DNA from: Nageia nagi
Lineage: Eukaryota; Pinophyta
Reading direction: 5' to 3'
Assembly: GCA_050084985.1 (NCBI GenBank)
Contig: JBITNC010000001.1
Location: 175,398,001 to 175,462,000, forward strand
DNA: 64,000 nucleotides
Part shown: in pieces, positions 1 through 12,179 of the stretch
Layout: each line of letters starts with the position of its first letter
Numbering within the stretch: position 1 is the first letter of the stretch
Position numbers and translations under genes: made by a program
The notes under the pieces: generated by a model
Database searches by the model: none
What the model was told of the DNA's origin: nothing
What the model saw: only the letters and a program-made list of their open reading frames with translations

Positions 1-123
1 CTAAAATTTCTTCATTATAATCCAAATTCTTTTCTCCTAAATTTTCTAATTTAGCAAGATTTTTACATTTATTTTGATAACCTAATCCACTTTTATCAGT
101 GGGATCTTGGTATTGTAATTTAA

Positions 124-447
124 TTATCTCTCATGGACCTGTTCATATCGACCCAATCCTCGTCCTTGCCAATTACATTTGTTAAAATAGTTTAAGACAA
201 ATGTTCTTGAACATGGCGATAAATATTTCATATCATTATTGAACTTTCCTTCATATGTTTGATTAGGTATTGTTGACAAAGGATCTACTATCCCCACATA
301 GATGAACATTGTCTGATTAGGTACTTCTCCTAAAGGTACTATTTGTCCAATTACACTAGGTGATTTAGATAATCTTCCCATTTCTTGTGCTAAAGGTATA
401 TTAAATACCACATCATCTACATCATATTCTCCCATCCCTAAATCCAT
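124..447 (-). pseudogene. post-protease segment with G-patch-like motif, element 1
   Basis: Same frame as the protease, one stop (TAA) downstream of it. The segment ends CNWQGRGLGRYEQ, which resembles the glycine-rich core of a G-patch, an RNA-binding motif found behind the protease in some retroelements. The rest (MDLGMGEYDVDDVVFN) is not recognised. A TAA at 124-126 ends it and the frame continues toward the window edge with more stops. The G-patch reading rests on about a dozen residues. Confidence 0.45.
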
Positions 448-504
448 TAATTTAATTTTTATTGGATATACATTGGATGAGTCATTATTAGATGTAGTAT
501 TTAC

Positions 505-1305
505 TTATTTTGATGAAGAAGCTCCATATTTTTTGTCTAAAGTTTTAGCAACTTTTTCCCAAGTATCTTTATCTTGTATAGCTATATCACCTTTTCCTTT
601 TATGATTTCAGATTGATTCATATTTTTGTTCATTAATATGGTTGATAAATTAGGAGACTGTAAGGTCACTTTATTTGGATCAAAAGTTAAATTACAATGT
701 GAATAAGGATCTGGATCTTTAAACACACAATGAACTTTATCTTTGTAGACGTATTTTAAACATCCATGATAAGTTGATGGAACACATTGCATTTCTCTAA
801 TCCATGGACATCCTAAAAGAACATTGTATTGTATAATGTTTCCTTCAATTATATATAATAAAGTTTGAACAGTTTTAGCCCCTACTGTAATCAGCAGCAC
901 TATTGATCCTAAAGTTGAACACACTGCATCATTAAATGCCCTAATCTGTAAAGAAGGAGCTAAAATAAGTGAATCTGATAAATTCAAATTTTTGTATGCA
1001 GCATCTAAAATTATATTTATAGCTGAACCTTCATCTATCAGAATTCTTTTAAATAATTTCCCATCTACTTTACCAATTATATGTAAAGATGGATCAAGTC
1101 CACCTGGTCCATCATTATTTAATTTTTCTTGTTTGTAGAAGGTGATGCTAGGTTGTTGAGATATCCTCAAACTTTCAACTATTGAAATAAAATTATCGGG
1201 GTTACTAATATCCACTTGAATTTCTTGTAGAATTTGATTCATTGCCTCCCTATAACTCTTAGATTGTTGTAATAATTCAAATAAGGTCATCTTAACTGGA
1301 GACAT
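505..1305 (-). pseudogene. retropepsin-like protease region of element 1
   Basis: Continues the gag frame. The centre reads RILIDEGSAINII and then IRAFNDAVCSTLGSI and YNVLLGCPWIREM, the usual order of a plant gypsy aspartic protease (catalytic loop, middle strand, LLG-PWI). The catalytic triplet, normally Asp-Ser/Thr-Gly, is Asp-Glu-Gly here (1025-1036). Asp is kept but the Ser/Thr is lost, which may be decay or a lineage variant. The fold assignment is sound; activity is doubtful. Confidence 0.75.
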
Positions 1306-1416
1306 TTTTAATTATCATTGAAGAGCACCTTTTATCGAAACTTTAGGTTGTTACGAAGGAGGTATAGGTTGTCTGTTAATTGGGTTTGATATCGATTGAT
1401 TTTTTTATGGATTATC

Positions 1417-4113
1417 CTATTTATTCTGATATTGTTGTGCTCTTGTAGCTATACCAATCATATGTATTGAATCATCTATAGTCCCTATAAATGGTATATC
1501 CTTATTATTCCATGTATAGTTCATTTGGTTTGGGATGGTTGGCACATTGTTAGCCTGATGTGAAGGTAAGGGGTTTTGATATATCCCTAAATTTTGATTT
1601 GAAGGCACAATAGGATTATCCACATCTATTTTTCGACTATCTATCAAGTCTTGAATTTTATGTTGTAAAGTTTAACATTTATTTGTATTATGTCCTTTTT
1701 GCCTATGATAAGCACAAAATTCATTTTCCTTATACCATTTGCTTCCTTTAGCATTAAGATTTTCAGGTTTTATATTAGGTAGTTTAATCATACCATTATC
1801 ACATAATTGTTTAAGTATTTCAGCTAATAGTTCTGATAATGGGGTAAAATTTGTTTGAGGCTTAGGTTCAACATTTTCTTTGATTTTTGAAGCTTGACCA
1901 GAATTTTCTATCATGGCTGTTTGATTATTTTGTGGTTGTTTACTAATGTTATCATATTGATTACCCTTTTTGTATTCTTTTTTCTTGAGTTTTAGTTCTC
2001 CATCTTGAATTTTAACTCTTTCTATAACTGCTGCCTGAGCAATAGCTTCTTCAAAAGTTTTATGTTGTTGAATTTGGAGAACACTAGCTATTGGTTTTAA
2101 ACAACTTTGACTAAATAATTTAACCAATTCCTCTTATGGTATTGTATAAGGCATACTAGTGAGTATAGCCTGCCATCTTGAGATGTAATCTTGTATAGTT
2201 TCATTAGGAAACTGTTGTAATCTTGTAAGATTAGTAATTGAAGATCTTTCTTTAATATTGATTCTAAAATGTTCAAGAAATTGATTAGCCAATTGTTTGA
2301 ACGTATATAAACTATGCATAGGTAAACTATTATACCAATCTAAAGCTTGACTTGCGAGTGTCATAGGAAATATACGTAACATTAATGAGTCATCATTGGC
2401 TATCTGATAACTAGAAAATGTAAATTTTATCAAATGTTCTTTGGGGTCTTCTCTTCCTTTAAATGACTCTATTTTAGGAAATTCAAACCTATATGGTAAT
2501 TTCTTTTTTGGAACACTTAGATGAATAAGTTCATTACAAATGTTCTTGTAATTTAACTTTTGAAGTCCTTGAATATTCATTTCTCAATTTATAAAATCCT
2601 TCATAAAGTCTTCTAATTCTTTATCGGTTCTATGACCTTGAGTGTGTCTATGATATCTTCGAGTATTTAGATCTTTTTCCGAAATTGATCTTGAAGTGTA
2701 AGACTCATAGTTAGAAAGAAACTCTGATGGTGGTGGAGGCAATATTTTAAGAGGTGAATGTCATCGTAGAATAGGGATTCTAGGAGGTTTTTGGGATATA
2801 CCTTTTCCATATAGATCTTTTCCTTTGTAATCAGGTTGTCTTGTTTGATTTTGGGTTCGTTCAATCCAACTTTTAATAGAATCTTGCTTTTGTTTATCAT
2901 ATAATTTTTGTAGTGCTAGTTCTTTATCCATTTCCTTTTGTAACAAAATGGCTATCTCTTTATCCATCTCTTCTTGTTTGTCTAAATAAGGATCTCGATA
3001 TCTTTGTATTTGACTTCCTTGAGGAGTTTCTGATTTCAAATTCTTTATTCTTTGATATTCATCCCACTGCCTTTGTTTTTCTTTCTCCATACGTAGATAT
3101 TGTTCCCTTTTTATTTTTTCATTCTCTAATTCCTCAAGTTGTAATTCCTGTAAATGAAGTTGAATCTCATGTTCTTTATGAAGTCTTTTCTTTTCTTATT
3201 CCAAGAAGTCATTTCTTTCTTTGTTTGCTTATTCTTGTTCTATGAATTTCCTTTTATCTCTAAGAAGTTTATCTTCCATTTATTTTAATTTATTTTCTTG
3301 TTCTTGAATTTTAATGAATTCGTTAACGTTTCTATTTTCTTCCTTTAGAAGATATTGCATCTTTGCGGCCTTTTTAATATCATTAGCATATATTTCTATG
3401 AATTTTTTACCAACTTTTGTTTTATATAATCATTGTTCTTCTAGTTCTTCATAGGAAGGTATCTCTTCTATTTTAAACTTAGATGTCCTTCTATGTAATC
3501 CTCCCTTTGAAGAATAATATTTCTCTGTTTGCTTCATTGAAGGACCTCTTTGAGATAAATTACTCGTAGGTATTGCTACTTCATTTTTTCCTAATTTGAG
3601 AGATTTATGAGAAAAAGGAGATCCCTCTTTTTGAATTAAAGAACTAACCTTTCGACCATCTGAGAATAGATGAATGACTCTTTCATATTTAACTTTATAT
3701 GGCTCAGTCTCTAGTACCGCTATGGTTTCAACCCGAGATTTATCTTCGTCTATTTCTAAGTTATCACGCCTATGATTTAGTTTTTCAACATCTCTCGGTA
3801 AACTAGAAGACGTCTTAGGAATAGCCCTATAATTAGCTAGGCGATGATGAATTTCAATTAACTCTTCATCTAACACTTGCATTCTAGCCTTGGTAATAGG
3901 ATCTTCTATACTTTGTCTTTGCAATCTAGATTGATCATAACCCCAATCCCAATCTTTACTTTCATAACGAACTACTCGTGGATCTGATTCATCTAAAGGA
4001 GGTGGCCTCCTAACTGAATACTCTATCAGATCCATATTGTCTAAATCTATTTCTTGTATTTCAAATGGGTATTTTTGCATTTTCTTAGCGGTCATACTTC
4101 TAGTTTGAACCAT
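1417..4113 (-). pseudogene. gag: gag polyprotein of element 1 (stop-ridden)
   Basis: Gag forms the particle that packages element RNA. The chosen start, at 4113, reads MVQTRSMTAKK; the frame stays open upstream to 4260. Up to about 3430 there is a charged N-terminal region, then Glu/Lys/Gln-rich probable coiled coil (about 3390-2800), then the gag core at about 2500-2150 (FEFPKIESFKGREDP, LDWYNSLP, FRINIKERS). A Cys-His knuckle CAYHRQKGHNTNKC sits at 1675-1714. A linker with NLGIYQNPLP at about 1571-1594 leads to protease. All pieces share one reading frame. They are separated only by stops, mostly TAA or TAG where Gln is expected and TGA where CGA (Arg) is plausible. No frameshift is needed. 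Confidence 0.8.
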
Positions 4114-4737
4114 CTTTTTAGATATTATAAACAAGCATCGTAAAAAAGAAACTCCATTTTTATCTTTTATATTATGTTGTCGAGAAAATAATTTAATGCA
4201 TAAACAGCCTATATGCAAATCTACTTTTAACAATGTGATTATCTTTTTTAACTTTTTCACATATTTTTAATGTCTGAGTTAAATGAACGATATGAGTTGT
4301 TCATTTTTAATCTTTTTAATTTTCCTAATTTGTTTTGACTAGTCAAGTGTTAAACAAGGTAGGTTGGGTAATTCTATGTAATGTTTACAAGTTTCTATGG
4401 CTTTTGGCTTGGTTCTAGATGAGTCTCTTTTTTGACTCCTACCTAAAGGAAAGTTACCTTGGTCATCACTTCCAAGTGTAACTGGCTCTATGGCTTCAAG
4501 TGTGTTATGTCGGTGGTTACAAAGAAGTAAGAATTAATGGTTGGTAGTGACATCCAACTCGTTAATGTTCAATTATTCCTTTAATACCTTATGAAGTGCA
4601 TTTAAACAAGTAAAGTACATTTATGCATACTACCCTCCCAAACATTCATGTCCATTTACTTATCTTATCTTAATGTGATGCAATCAAAGTTTATTTCAAG
4701 TGAATCTTGACCTTAATAAACCCCGTTGTTCTTTTTA

Positions 4738-5480
4738 ATTATAATGTGATTCATTATCCAACCTCTTAATGATGTTCATTAACTCTTTCTAGCTGTGGAA
4801 GTTTTATATGTGATAAATTCCCTCTTCTTACTAGTCACATATCTCTTCGACCTCCAATGGAGTGGTAAGAGCAGACTTAGTAAAAAGCCATTGAGTGTAG
4901 ATAAATTAATTAAGTGAGGTCCAATTACTCCTCCAAGAGTCACATATCCCTTCAACCTCCAATGGCGTGGTAAGGGTATACATATTTAAGAGTGTTAATG
5001 TGAAGTATATTTCTAAATAATATGTGAATAAATTTTACCTCTTTCACTTAACTTATTTCTGATCACTTAGGATCGCTTGAAGTGCAAAAGTGAGAGCATA
5101 CTTTGTTAAGTGAAAGTACTTAGTGTATTCGAATCCCTCCAATTCATTAACCTTTTAATATAATTTACACTACCCAAAACTTGATTTATTTTCCTTAAGT
5201 TCATTCCTTTTAATGTGATTCATTTACTCCTTCCAATTGTGGAAGTATTATGTGTAGTAAATTACCTCCTCTTACTAGTCACATATCCCTTCGACCTCCA
5301 ATGGAGTGGTAAGGGAAAACTTGGTAAGAGGTCATTATGTGTAGGTAAATTAACAAAATTAATGATACTATGAATGTGAAAGAAAAGAAAAATTAATTAC
5401 TCCTTCTTATCCGGTCTATTCTGGTCACCTTAGATCGCACGAAGCGCAAAGGGAGAGCATAAGTAGACAAGATAAAAAGT
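4738..5480 (-). repeat. Duplicated, hairpin-rich leader of element 1
   Basis: Between PBS and gag the leader holds diverged direct repeats. A module with CTCC-AAT-GGAG at its centre occurs near 4852, 4935 (as GGCG) and 5290. Flanking text such as AATGTGATTCATT recurs at about 4743 and 5213. A second module, on the plus strand GATCACTTAGGATCGCTTG...GAGAGCATA, occurs at 5061 and again, diverged, at 5423. The 5061 copy is bracketed by a perfect 12-bp inverted repeat (5041-5052 with 5105-5116). The region is non-coding. The stems suggest RNA structure in the genomic transcript. Confidence 0.7.
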
Positions 5481-5980
5481 ATTAATGTGTGCGTACCCTT
5501 CACCCAAAACATGAAAGTAAATACATAACATTATACATAAAATAGATTAATAAAAAATGCATTTAACCTTTTCTGCCCATTCTTATATGCATTCTAGGCA
5601 AAGGAATCACATTCAAAAGTATCCTTCCATTTTAACAACATATTATATATTTTATTTTATTTTTTTATAAATAACAAAAGGAGACAAAATGACCTGGAGT
5701 ATGAGTTACTGGCATTTAGATAGAGGTTGTTGGCATTTATTCTGAGTCATCGATGTCCAATTCCAATCGCTGGCATTTAGTCTGGATTACTTTGTAAATC
5801 ACTGACGTTCGTTTTGAGTCACCAACGTCTGATTCCAGTTACTAGCGTTTCTGCAACAGATTTCCTAAAATGCATAGAATGCAAAATTTAAAGTTAATAT
5901 ATGGAGAAATTCAAATAAACTAGATAATAGAAAGGTAAAATCATTATAAACAAAAACCTCCCTATCAATAATGGAAGGGC

Positions 5981-5996
5981 CCTCCTTCTGGCACCA
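5981..5996 (-). other. Primer binding site of element 1
   Basis: The minus strand reads TGGTGCCAGAAGGAGG three bases after the LTR end. The TGG start and position are those of a tRNA primer binding site. I do not assign the tRNA. Confidence 0.75.
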
Positions 5997-5999
5997 AAA

Positions 6000-6847
6000 T
6001 GTTGCAGTGAAAATAGAGCTGGAATGTAGAATAACATGAAATACAATTATTCTTAAATCTTCACTGAACCTCAAATTATGTAAAATAGATTGAAATGCTG
6101 TAATTATAAATTGATATTGATTTTCAGTTCAAAATACAATTTGCCCTTGGAAGGGACTTTTACAAATGCCATTTGCCAAAATAAGAGTATTAGATCTCCA
6201 TTGTTTTTGATTTGCTTGCTTCTCTCCTTGATATGGACAACTTGTAAATCCTACACACATGCAAAAGACAATAACATCAAAGCATCTATGTATGACATGT
6301 ATTGAATTGAAACTAGCATAAAACAATAAAAGGTATGAGCTCACAAGATTTTGGCAACATTACCCTACTTCAAAAATGGGTCAAGATTCTCCCTTATTGC
6401 TTTGTATTGGCTTGTATTTATAGATTTTGGGTGAGATGCTCCAAGGCTGGTAAGGGGAAGTGAAAAGCCACCATAGGTTGTAACTGACCCCCTCTGTCCA
6501 CATCATCTTGGAAAAATGAAACATTTCAACTTTCTCTCACTATTTTGGTTTCTTGTTTGGCTATTACAGAGTCGTCGATGATTACCATACGAAGTCGGTG
6601 ATCTCCTCAAAATGCTAGCGACTGTCTTGGGTCATTGGTGACTGGTTCTCAAATTTTGTAATAATATTAAAATGACTACCAAATAGCCAATTTTACCTAA
6701 AAAGAGTCATGTGACCACCTATTTTGCATGTACTCGACGAGAGCTATCCAATAATACAGTTTTTTAAACCTATTTTATATGGTCGCGAAGAGTTATGATT
6801 ATTTCAATGTTTAATAGTTAAAAAAGGGACATTTTTAGGTGTCTACA
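6000..6847 (-). repeat. 5' LTR of element 1
   Basis: An 848-bp LTR. Read on the minus strand it begins TGTAGACACCTAAAAATG, a common start of plant gypsy LTRs, and ends CACTGCAACA, directly followed by a primer binding site. A TATA box lies about 425 bp in, giving a normal U3 then R-U5 layout. The second LTR lies outside the window, so the boundary rests on the terminal TG/CA and the adjacent PBS. Confidence 0.85.
6415..6422 (-). promoter_or_regulatory. TATA box in element 1 LTR
   Basis: The minus strand reads CTATAAATACAAG in mid-LTR, where a retrotransposon core promoter is expected. Confidence 0.5.
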
Positions 6848-7149
6848 AAAAATTCAACAATATGATTTATGGCCACACAAATCATTCAAGTGATTGGGCA
6901 AGTCATTTGAAAGCTACATGACTAGGTTAACCCAATTTTCCTTGATAAGGATGATTTTTCCTAAAATAAAATTGACTAAAAAACATACAATGTGAACACA
7001 GATGAAAATGTAGACATGCATCCTAGGGGACACATATGATTGACCTAGATGTAGAGACCATTAACTTAAAAGTAGATAATACAAACTAACTAAGAAACAC
7101 TAATGTACCTCAAAATTTGTACTAGATGAATCTTAGGCACAAATTTTGT

Positions 7150-9430
7150 CCATTATAGAAAGAGGTTCAAGCAATGATGACCTAGGAAGACTACGATTGG
7201 CTAGAGGTGATGGGGTTAACAGGAGTAGCCAGGATTATACTAAATAAGGGAGACACCTCTTACATGATCATGCTCAGGGAGCACTTTTATCTTGATTGAT
7301 GCATGTTCCTTATCCTGATAGGGAAGATGAGAGTCATGCTCGATGATGTCTATAAGATTCTATGAGTGTCACACAAGGTTAAGCAGGTGATAGTATCCAC
7401 TCATAGAGTGGTGATATAGCCATATATAAGTGGTGGCTACAAGACTTGGGACCTCTTAAATGGAGGGGTGCTCATCATACTTATCTATTAGGTGTATCAC
7501 CTTAGATGCAAGGAGGTCATGGCAATGCTCTTAATCTCCTCATTCATGCTTATAGATTCCTCAAGAAGAGATTCTCTTAGAATATGTTTGGTATTGTAAC
7601 TAGGATGGTCCAAGAGGTGATAGCCTTTTCTTAGGAACAAGACCTACTAGTAAAAATGTATGAGGAGGTGGAAGAAATAATTAGATGAAAATAAGATGTT
7701 AGCATCTCTTTGCTACTCTAGGTGTGGTATTGGAAGTATATTCAACTAATGAGGCTAAATGAAATTCCTATAGTAGTGCATAAACTAGAGATGATGGGAG
7801 ACATCCCCCCAGTGGTGGGCATGGAGCTCCCTTATGATTAATGATCGAAGCATGAGTGGGAGATGCCTAGGAGACATCCCCATGAGGGACATATTTATTG
7901 GTACCATGACATGTTGATAGGCCTATAGTAATAAGATGTTATTTACCAACCCTATTAGGGAGTACCAATATGGGCAGAGGATGCCATGCATCTAGGATGA
8001 GCCTTTAGGACATGACATGTTAGAGGTAGATGCATCAAATACATTGAGATATTTCACTTAGATTGAATCCAATGCTAGCATGGGTTGGTTTAGGATGTAC
8101 CTTTTGAGCCTACCCTATACGGGAGGATCAAAAGGGATGCCCCGCCAAGGTCAAGGTTGATTTATGTTGAGGTTTATGTAGTGCTAGATGTGTGATTATC
8201 TAAATCTATTATAGATGATGTGAGGTATACCCTAGGTTATGATGCATGGTGGGCTCCTTAGAGGGACCAATTAGTATATAGGATTTTAGTGAAGACGTAG
8301 GGAGAGCACCCTCAATAGACCCTTGGGTTCCTAAGGGTGGTATCCACCTAGGTGCTAAGGATGAGGTGGCTAAGGAGGATAAGTAGGCCAAGGAGGAGGT
8401 AGATGATGAGGGAAAAGAATCCCACAAGGAGGTAGAGGAGTAGGGTGGTATTGATATAAAAATTAATATGCTTAACTAGCCAATATAAGGGTAGGTTGAG
8501 CATCATGTAATAGAGATGAGTGAGGGGGAGTTTGGGTATAATACCCCTTAGTTTGAGCTCCAAGACCTAGATCCTAAATCAAAGATATTTATTAAATCAA
8601 GGTTCACATAGTACTAGGCTAAGTGAGATGCTCTTTAGGTTCAAATACACACACTATAGGTTGAGATGATAGGAGAGTAGGTAGCATGAATAAATAATCA
8701 AGGGGCTCATGAATATTTTAAAGGGTTGGTTGATGGTAAAGTAGATAATAAGGGTGGCTGTAGAGAGCTAGGTTGGGACCATATAAGGTAATATGTAGAC
8801 ATTATTGATAGTCTATATGGTGGTTAAAAGGGAGAGGGATATGCTCTGAGCATGAGCAGAGGGTGGTGTGGTCCCTAGTGTAGAGGTTAGCATCCAAATC
8901 GATGCCTTACTTATAGGGATAGGATATAGGGTAGAGATGATGATTAACATGGTAGTACAAATTAACACTCAAGACATAAGTATAGTGATGAGGGGACCCC
9001 TAAGGGTAGGATACATGGTGAGGTAGCAATGTTAGGCACTCAATGATGTGGACTAAGCTATATTGAGGGTACAAGTTTGGAACCATTAGCTAATTGAGGT
9101 AAAACTAATCCTAATAGACATAGAGACATCAAAGATAGCCTCACTAGATAGGATAATCTCCAATAATCTATCTAAGAGCCACCAAAGTGAGGGCCACTCT
9201 GTGAGATAGCTAGTGCTAATTACAACAAATATTGTAGCAACTATATGGACAAAGATCACTAGCAACATAGGTGTCAATGTAGAGGGACTCATGATGCAAG
9301 TGATCTCATAGGTTGCTAGAAGGTTTTTCAAGTCATCACCATCAATGGGCTAGAGCAGCACTACAAGAGAGAGTAGCCCATTAGGGGTGTATAAGGAGGT
9401 ACAAGGGGAGGTGAGCATTCCCCCTAGCTA
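7150..9430 (+). pseudogene. possible plant mobile domain (PMD) remnant
   Basis: The plus strand here is richer in G and C than its surroundings and carries broken coding-like text. Around 7262-7390 it reads MIMLREHFYLD, a stop, then GKMRVMLDDVYKIL, similar in order and spacing to the plant mobile domain (a long loop of the type LVERWRPETHTFHLP followed by GEMTVTLEDVAYLLGLP). The rest is too damaged to align by eye. It lies beyond the integrase end of element 2, on the opposite strand. Tat-lineage gypsy elements are known to carry extra antisense frames there. The assignment is tentative. Confidence 0.35.
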
Positions 9431-9449
9431 TAGGAGATAAAAAGATGAT

Positions 9450-9470
9450 CCCACACCATACGAGTGTGGG
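9450..9470. other. 7-bp perfect hairpin
   Basis: CCCACAC, a 7-base loop, then GTGTGGG. Probably incidental within the old repeat. Confidence 0.3.
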
Positions 9471-9759
9471 TATATGAATAGACTCTATGTATTGTTTTGC
9501 ACCATAGTGCACTCAGCTATGATGTATGTATGTTTTGAGATACACACATGTATGCAGGATATTGATATATGATGATACTTTTATTTATTTTGATGGATGT
9601 TATGCTATAGACATTGACTTGATTCTCTATATTCTCTCATTGATATATGCTATTGGATATTGACATGCTATATGATATGATGAATTTATGTTATATGATT
9701 ATGTATGTGAATATGATGGATGTGGATGTATGAATGTAATTGTTTATATTTTTAATGCA

Positions 9760-9865
9760 TGTAACAATGAAATGAACCCTAAATGAACATAACAATGACC
9801 TTAAAAAGACATAAAATGGATCTAAAAAGAACATAAAATGCACCTAAAATGAACTTAAAATGGGC
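9760..9865. repeat. Low-complexity short tandem repeat
   Basis: Irregular reiteration of an AAAATG-(A/C)AC-type unit. From here to about 12150 the sequence is A/T-rich and purine-skewed, with no protein family recognised on either strand. It is probably the 3' non-coding part of element 2. Confidence 0.4.
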
Positions 9866-12179
9866 TTGTATGCTTAATCACATCACATGGACAATGAACA
9901 TGTATGCCTAAACACATAAAAAAATAAATATTAAATGACACCTCACAAATAATAAATATGGATAAATAAGTACAAAAGATAAATAATAAAATAAAAATAG
10001 ACTATAAATATAAAAATAGACTAAAAATGATAAATAAAAAATAAAGATGACATAAGGAATGCTTAGAACAAGATAAAAATAGGTCAAAAAAATAATGAAA
10101 GATAATAACATCACATGAAAATATGAAAAAAAATATAAAAATGAATGAACCAAAATGATAATAAACATGGGAAAAATGCAAAAAAATAAGTTGAAATGCT
10201 GCCAGAATGTTGTCAAGTTTTCACCTTGATGGTGTATAAAATGAGGTAGGGATGTGTCACCAAGATCCCATTGAAATACTTGATTTACATTAATCACAAC
10301 AAATATAAATATATATTTGGACAAAATGCTACTAGAATGTAACCAAATTGGACCAAAACTAAACCAAAGTGAAAATGACACTTTTAAAAAAGTGAAAAAT
10401 TCTAAAATTTGATGGATAATAAGAAGAAACCACATTAATAATTTTACATACTACTTTGATGATATGATAGATGGTAGTACAATCTAAGGATCAAATGGTT
10501 CAAAAAATGGAGTTTGTTTGGCCTAGTTTCAAAACTAAAACAATAGGCTACTTGGCCCAATGAGACAACCCTTTAGTGCTCACTAAAAGTGCACTATTAC
10601 AAGTAGTATGATAAATGGTTCACAAAAACTATATAAATGAAAAAGTTAGATAAAGAAACTTTACATGTTGTTTGAATTTATATCAATAATAGACAAGTAA
10701 TTTAAAGATTTGAAAATGGACATGATTTGCTATGTTTATAATGATGAAACTAGAGCCAACTTTTAAGGGTATCAAATTTTGAGACCTTTGTCCCTAAATC
10801 AAAATGGATGACAAAATTGTTATGAAATGAATCAAAATGGTACAAAATGACATGATAATATCTAATGAGATAAAATATGAACAATTTACAATTCAAGACT
10901 ACAAGATGACATAGGTCAACATGCTAGGGTAACCGTATGCATAGGCACAAAGGACCAACTTTGAACATGAAACAATTGGGCAAAATGATACCTAAAACAA
11001 ATGAGAATGAATTAATAATGACACCAATATGAAGGTGATGCTAATGAAATAGAACACTTATTAAATCATCATGTTTAAATCAGTTTTCAAAAGGCAAATG
11101 AAACCCAATTTTGACAAAATGACAAAGGTTGCAACATGATAAAAGTGAGGAAAAGAAAATTAAAGCACAAATGATCATAAATATGATATCAAAATGATCA
11201 TAAAAGAAACAAATAATAATAAAAAAATAAAAAAAATGCCAACATCCACAAATTAAGATTATTCCCTTGATGTCACAAGTCATGACAAGTTCGTATGGTA
11301 TTTCCCTTTGAAACCATGATAGTCTATAGCCTATGATCAATCCCAAGGGAATGATTTTCAGGAAACATGATATGTGACTAAGACCAAAGTAGTTGTATCA
11401 TCAATGGGAATCCACAAATCATGTATAGTGATAAGTGATATAAATAAACATGCAAAAAATGTCAAAGGATGGGGTCTTTGTGTGAAGATAATACAAAGGA
11501 CCCAACATAACAAATAAGACAAGCAAGAATAATGTTGCAATGCAAATAAGATAAAATACCTTCAAAAATAAAAAAAACTTGGTCTAGATGAGTTATTTTG
11601 GGGCTAACTTCCACTCATGTACAAAATTGTACTTGCTTCATCATAAAATGAAGATAATGTCCAACATCCCCTACTCAAATGAGGACTAAGAGTAAGGAAA
11701 CAACATGAGAAATATAGGATGATGATAAAAAATAGAAAAGAAATAATGATACTAGGAATGATGCATGATAGGGACATGAGTGAATGGTGGCCTTCGTGCA
11801 CCCAAAAAATGTAGGATGACACTAAAAAGTGGAGAACCAACTAAGTATCAACTCTCGAGGAAATGATTAAAAAGTAAATAAAGTGGTGAAATAAAAGAAT
11901 TAGTACACACACATAAGCCCAAGAAAATTATTACACATAAGACACCCCTTAGTACTTAGTGTATGATAAATGAGTTACTAGAGGAATATGACAAGCTACA
12001 ACAAACAAAGCAAAAGATGACATGATGAGATGCAGGCATAAATGAACTAAACTAACAATCCAAACACACATACATACATATAAAGACAAATAAGACAAGG
12101 CAAAATAAGCATTGAATGTTTGAATATGTATTATATTAATAGGATCCAACTCTTACCATCCCTCTAAATATACCAAATG

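Larger units (their letters stand above)
1..6847 (-). mobile_element. Element 1: Ty3/gypsy LTR retrotransposon, 5' part
   Basis: On the minus strand this reads 5' LTR (6847 to 6000), primer binding site, a leader of about 1.7 kb, then gag and protease. It is cut by the left edge of the window, so RT, RNase H, integrase and the 3' LTR would lie outside. The LTR has canonical TGTAGACA...TGCAACA ends. Gag core, a Cys-His knuckle and a retropepsin-like domain follow in gypsy order. The gag-protease frame has about fifteen in-frame stops, so this copy is dead. Its gag is related to those of element 2 and element 4 in this window. The target-site duplication cannot be checked because only one end is present. 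Confidence 0.85.

Noticed and set aside
9908-10435. 175-codon minus-strand frame, very rich in Phe, Leu, Ile and Tyr
   Set aside because: It is the reverse of an A-rich low-complexity stretch; the apparent membrane segments follow from composition. No family resemblance.
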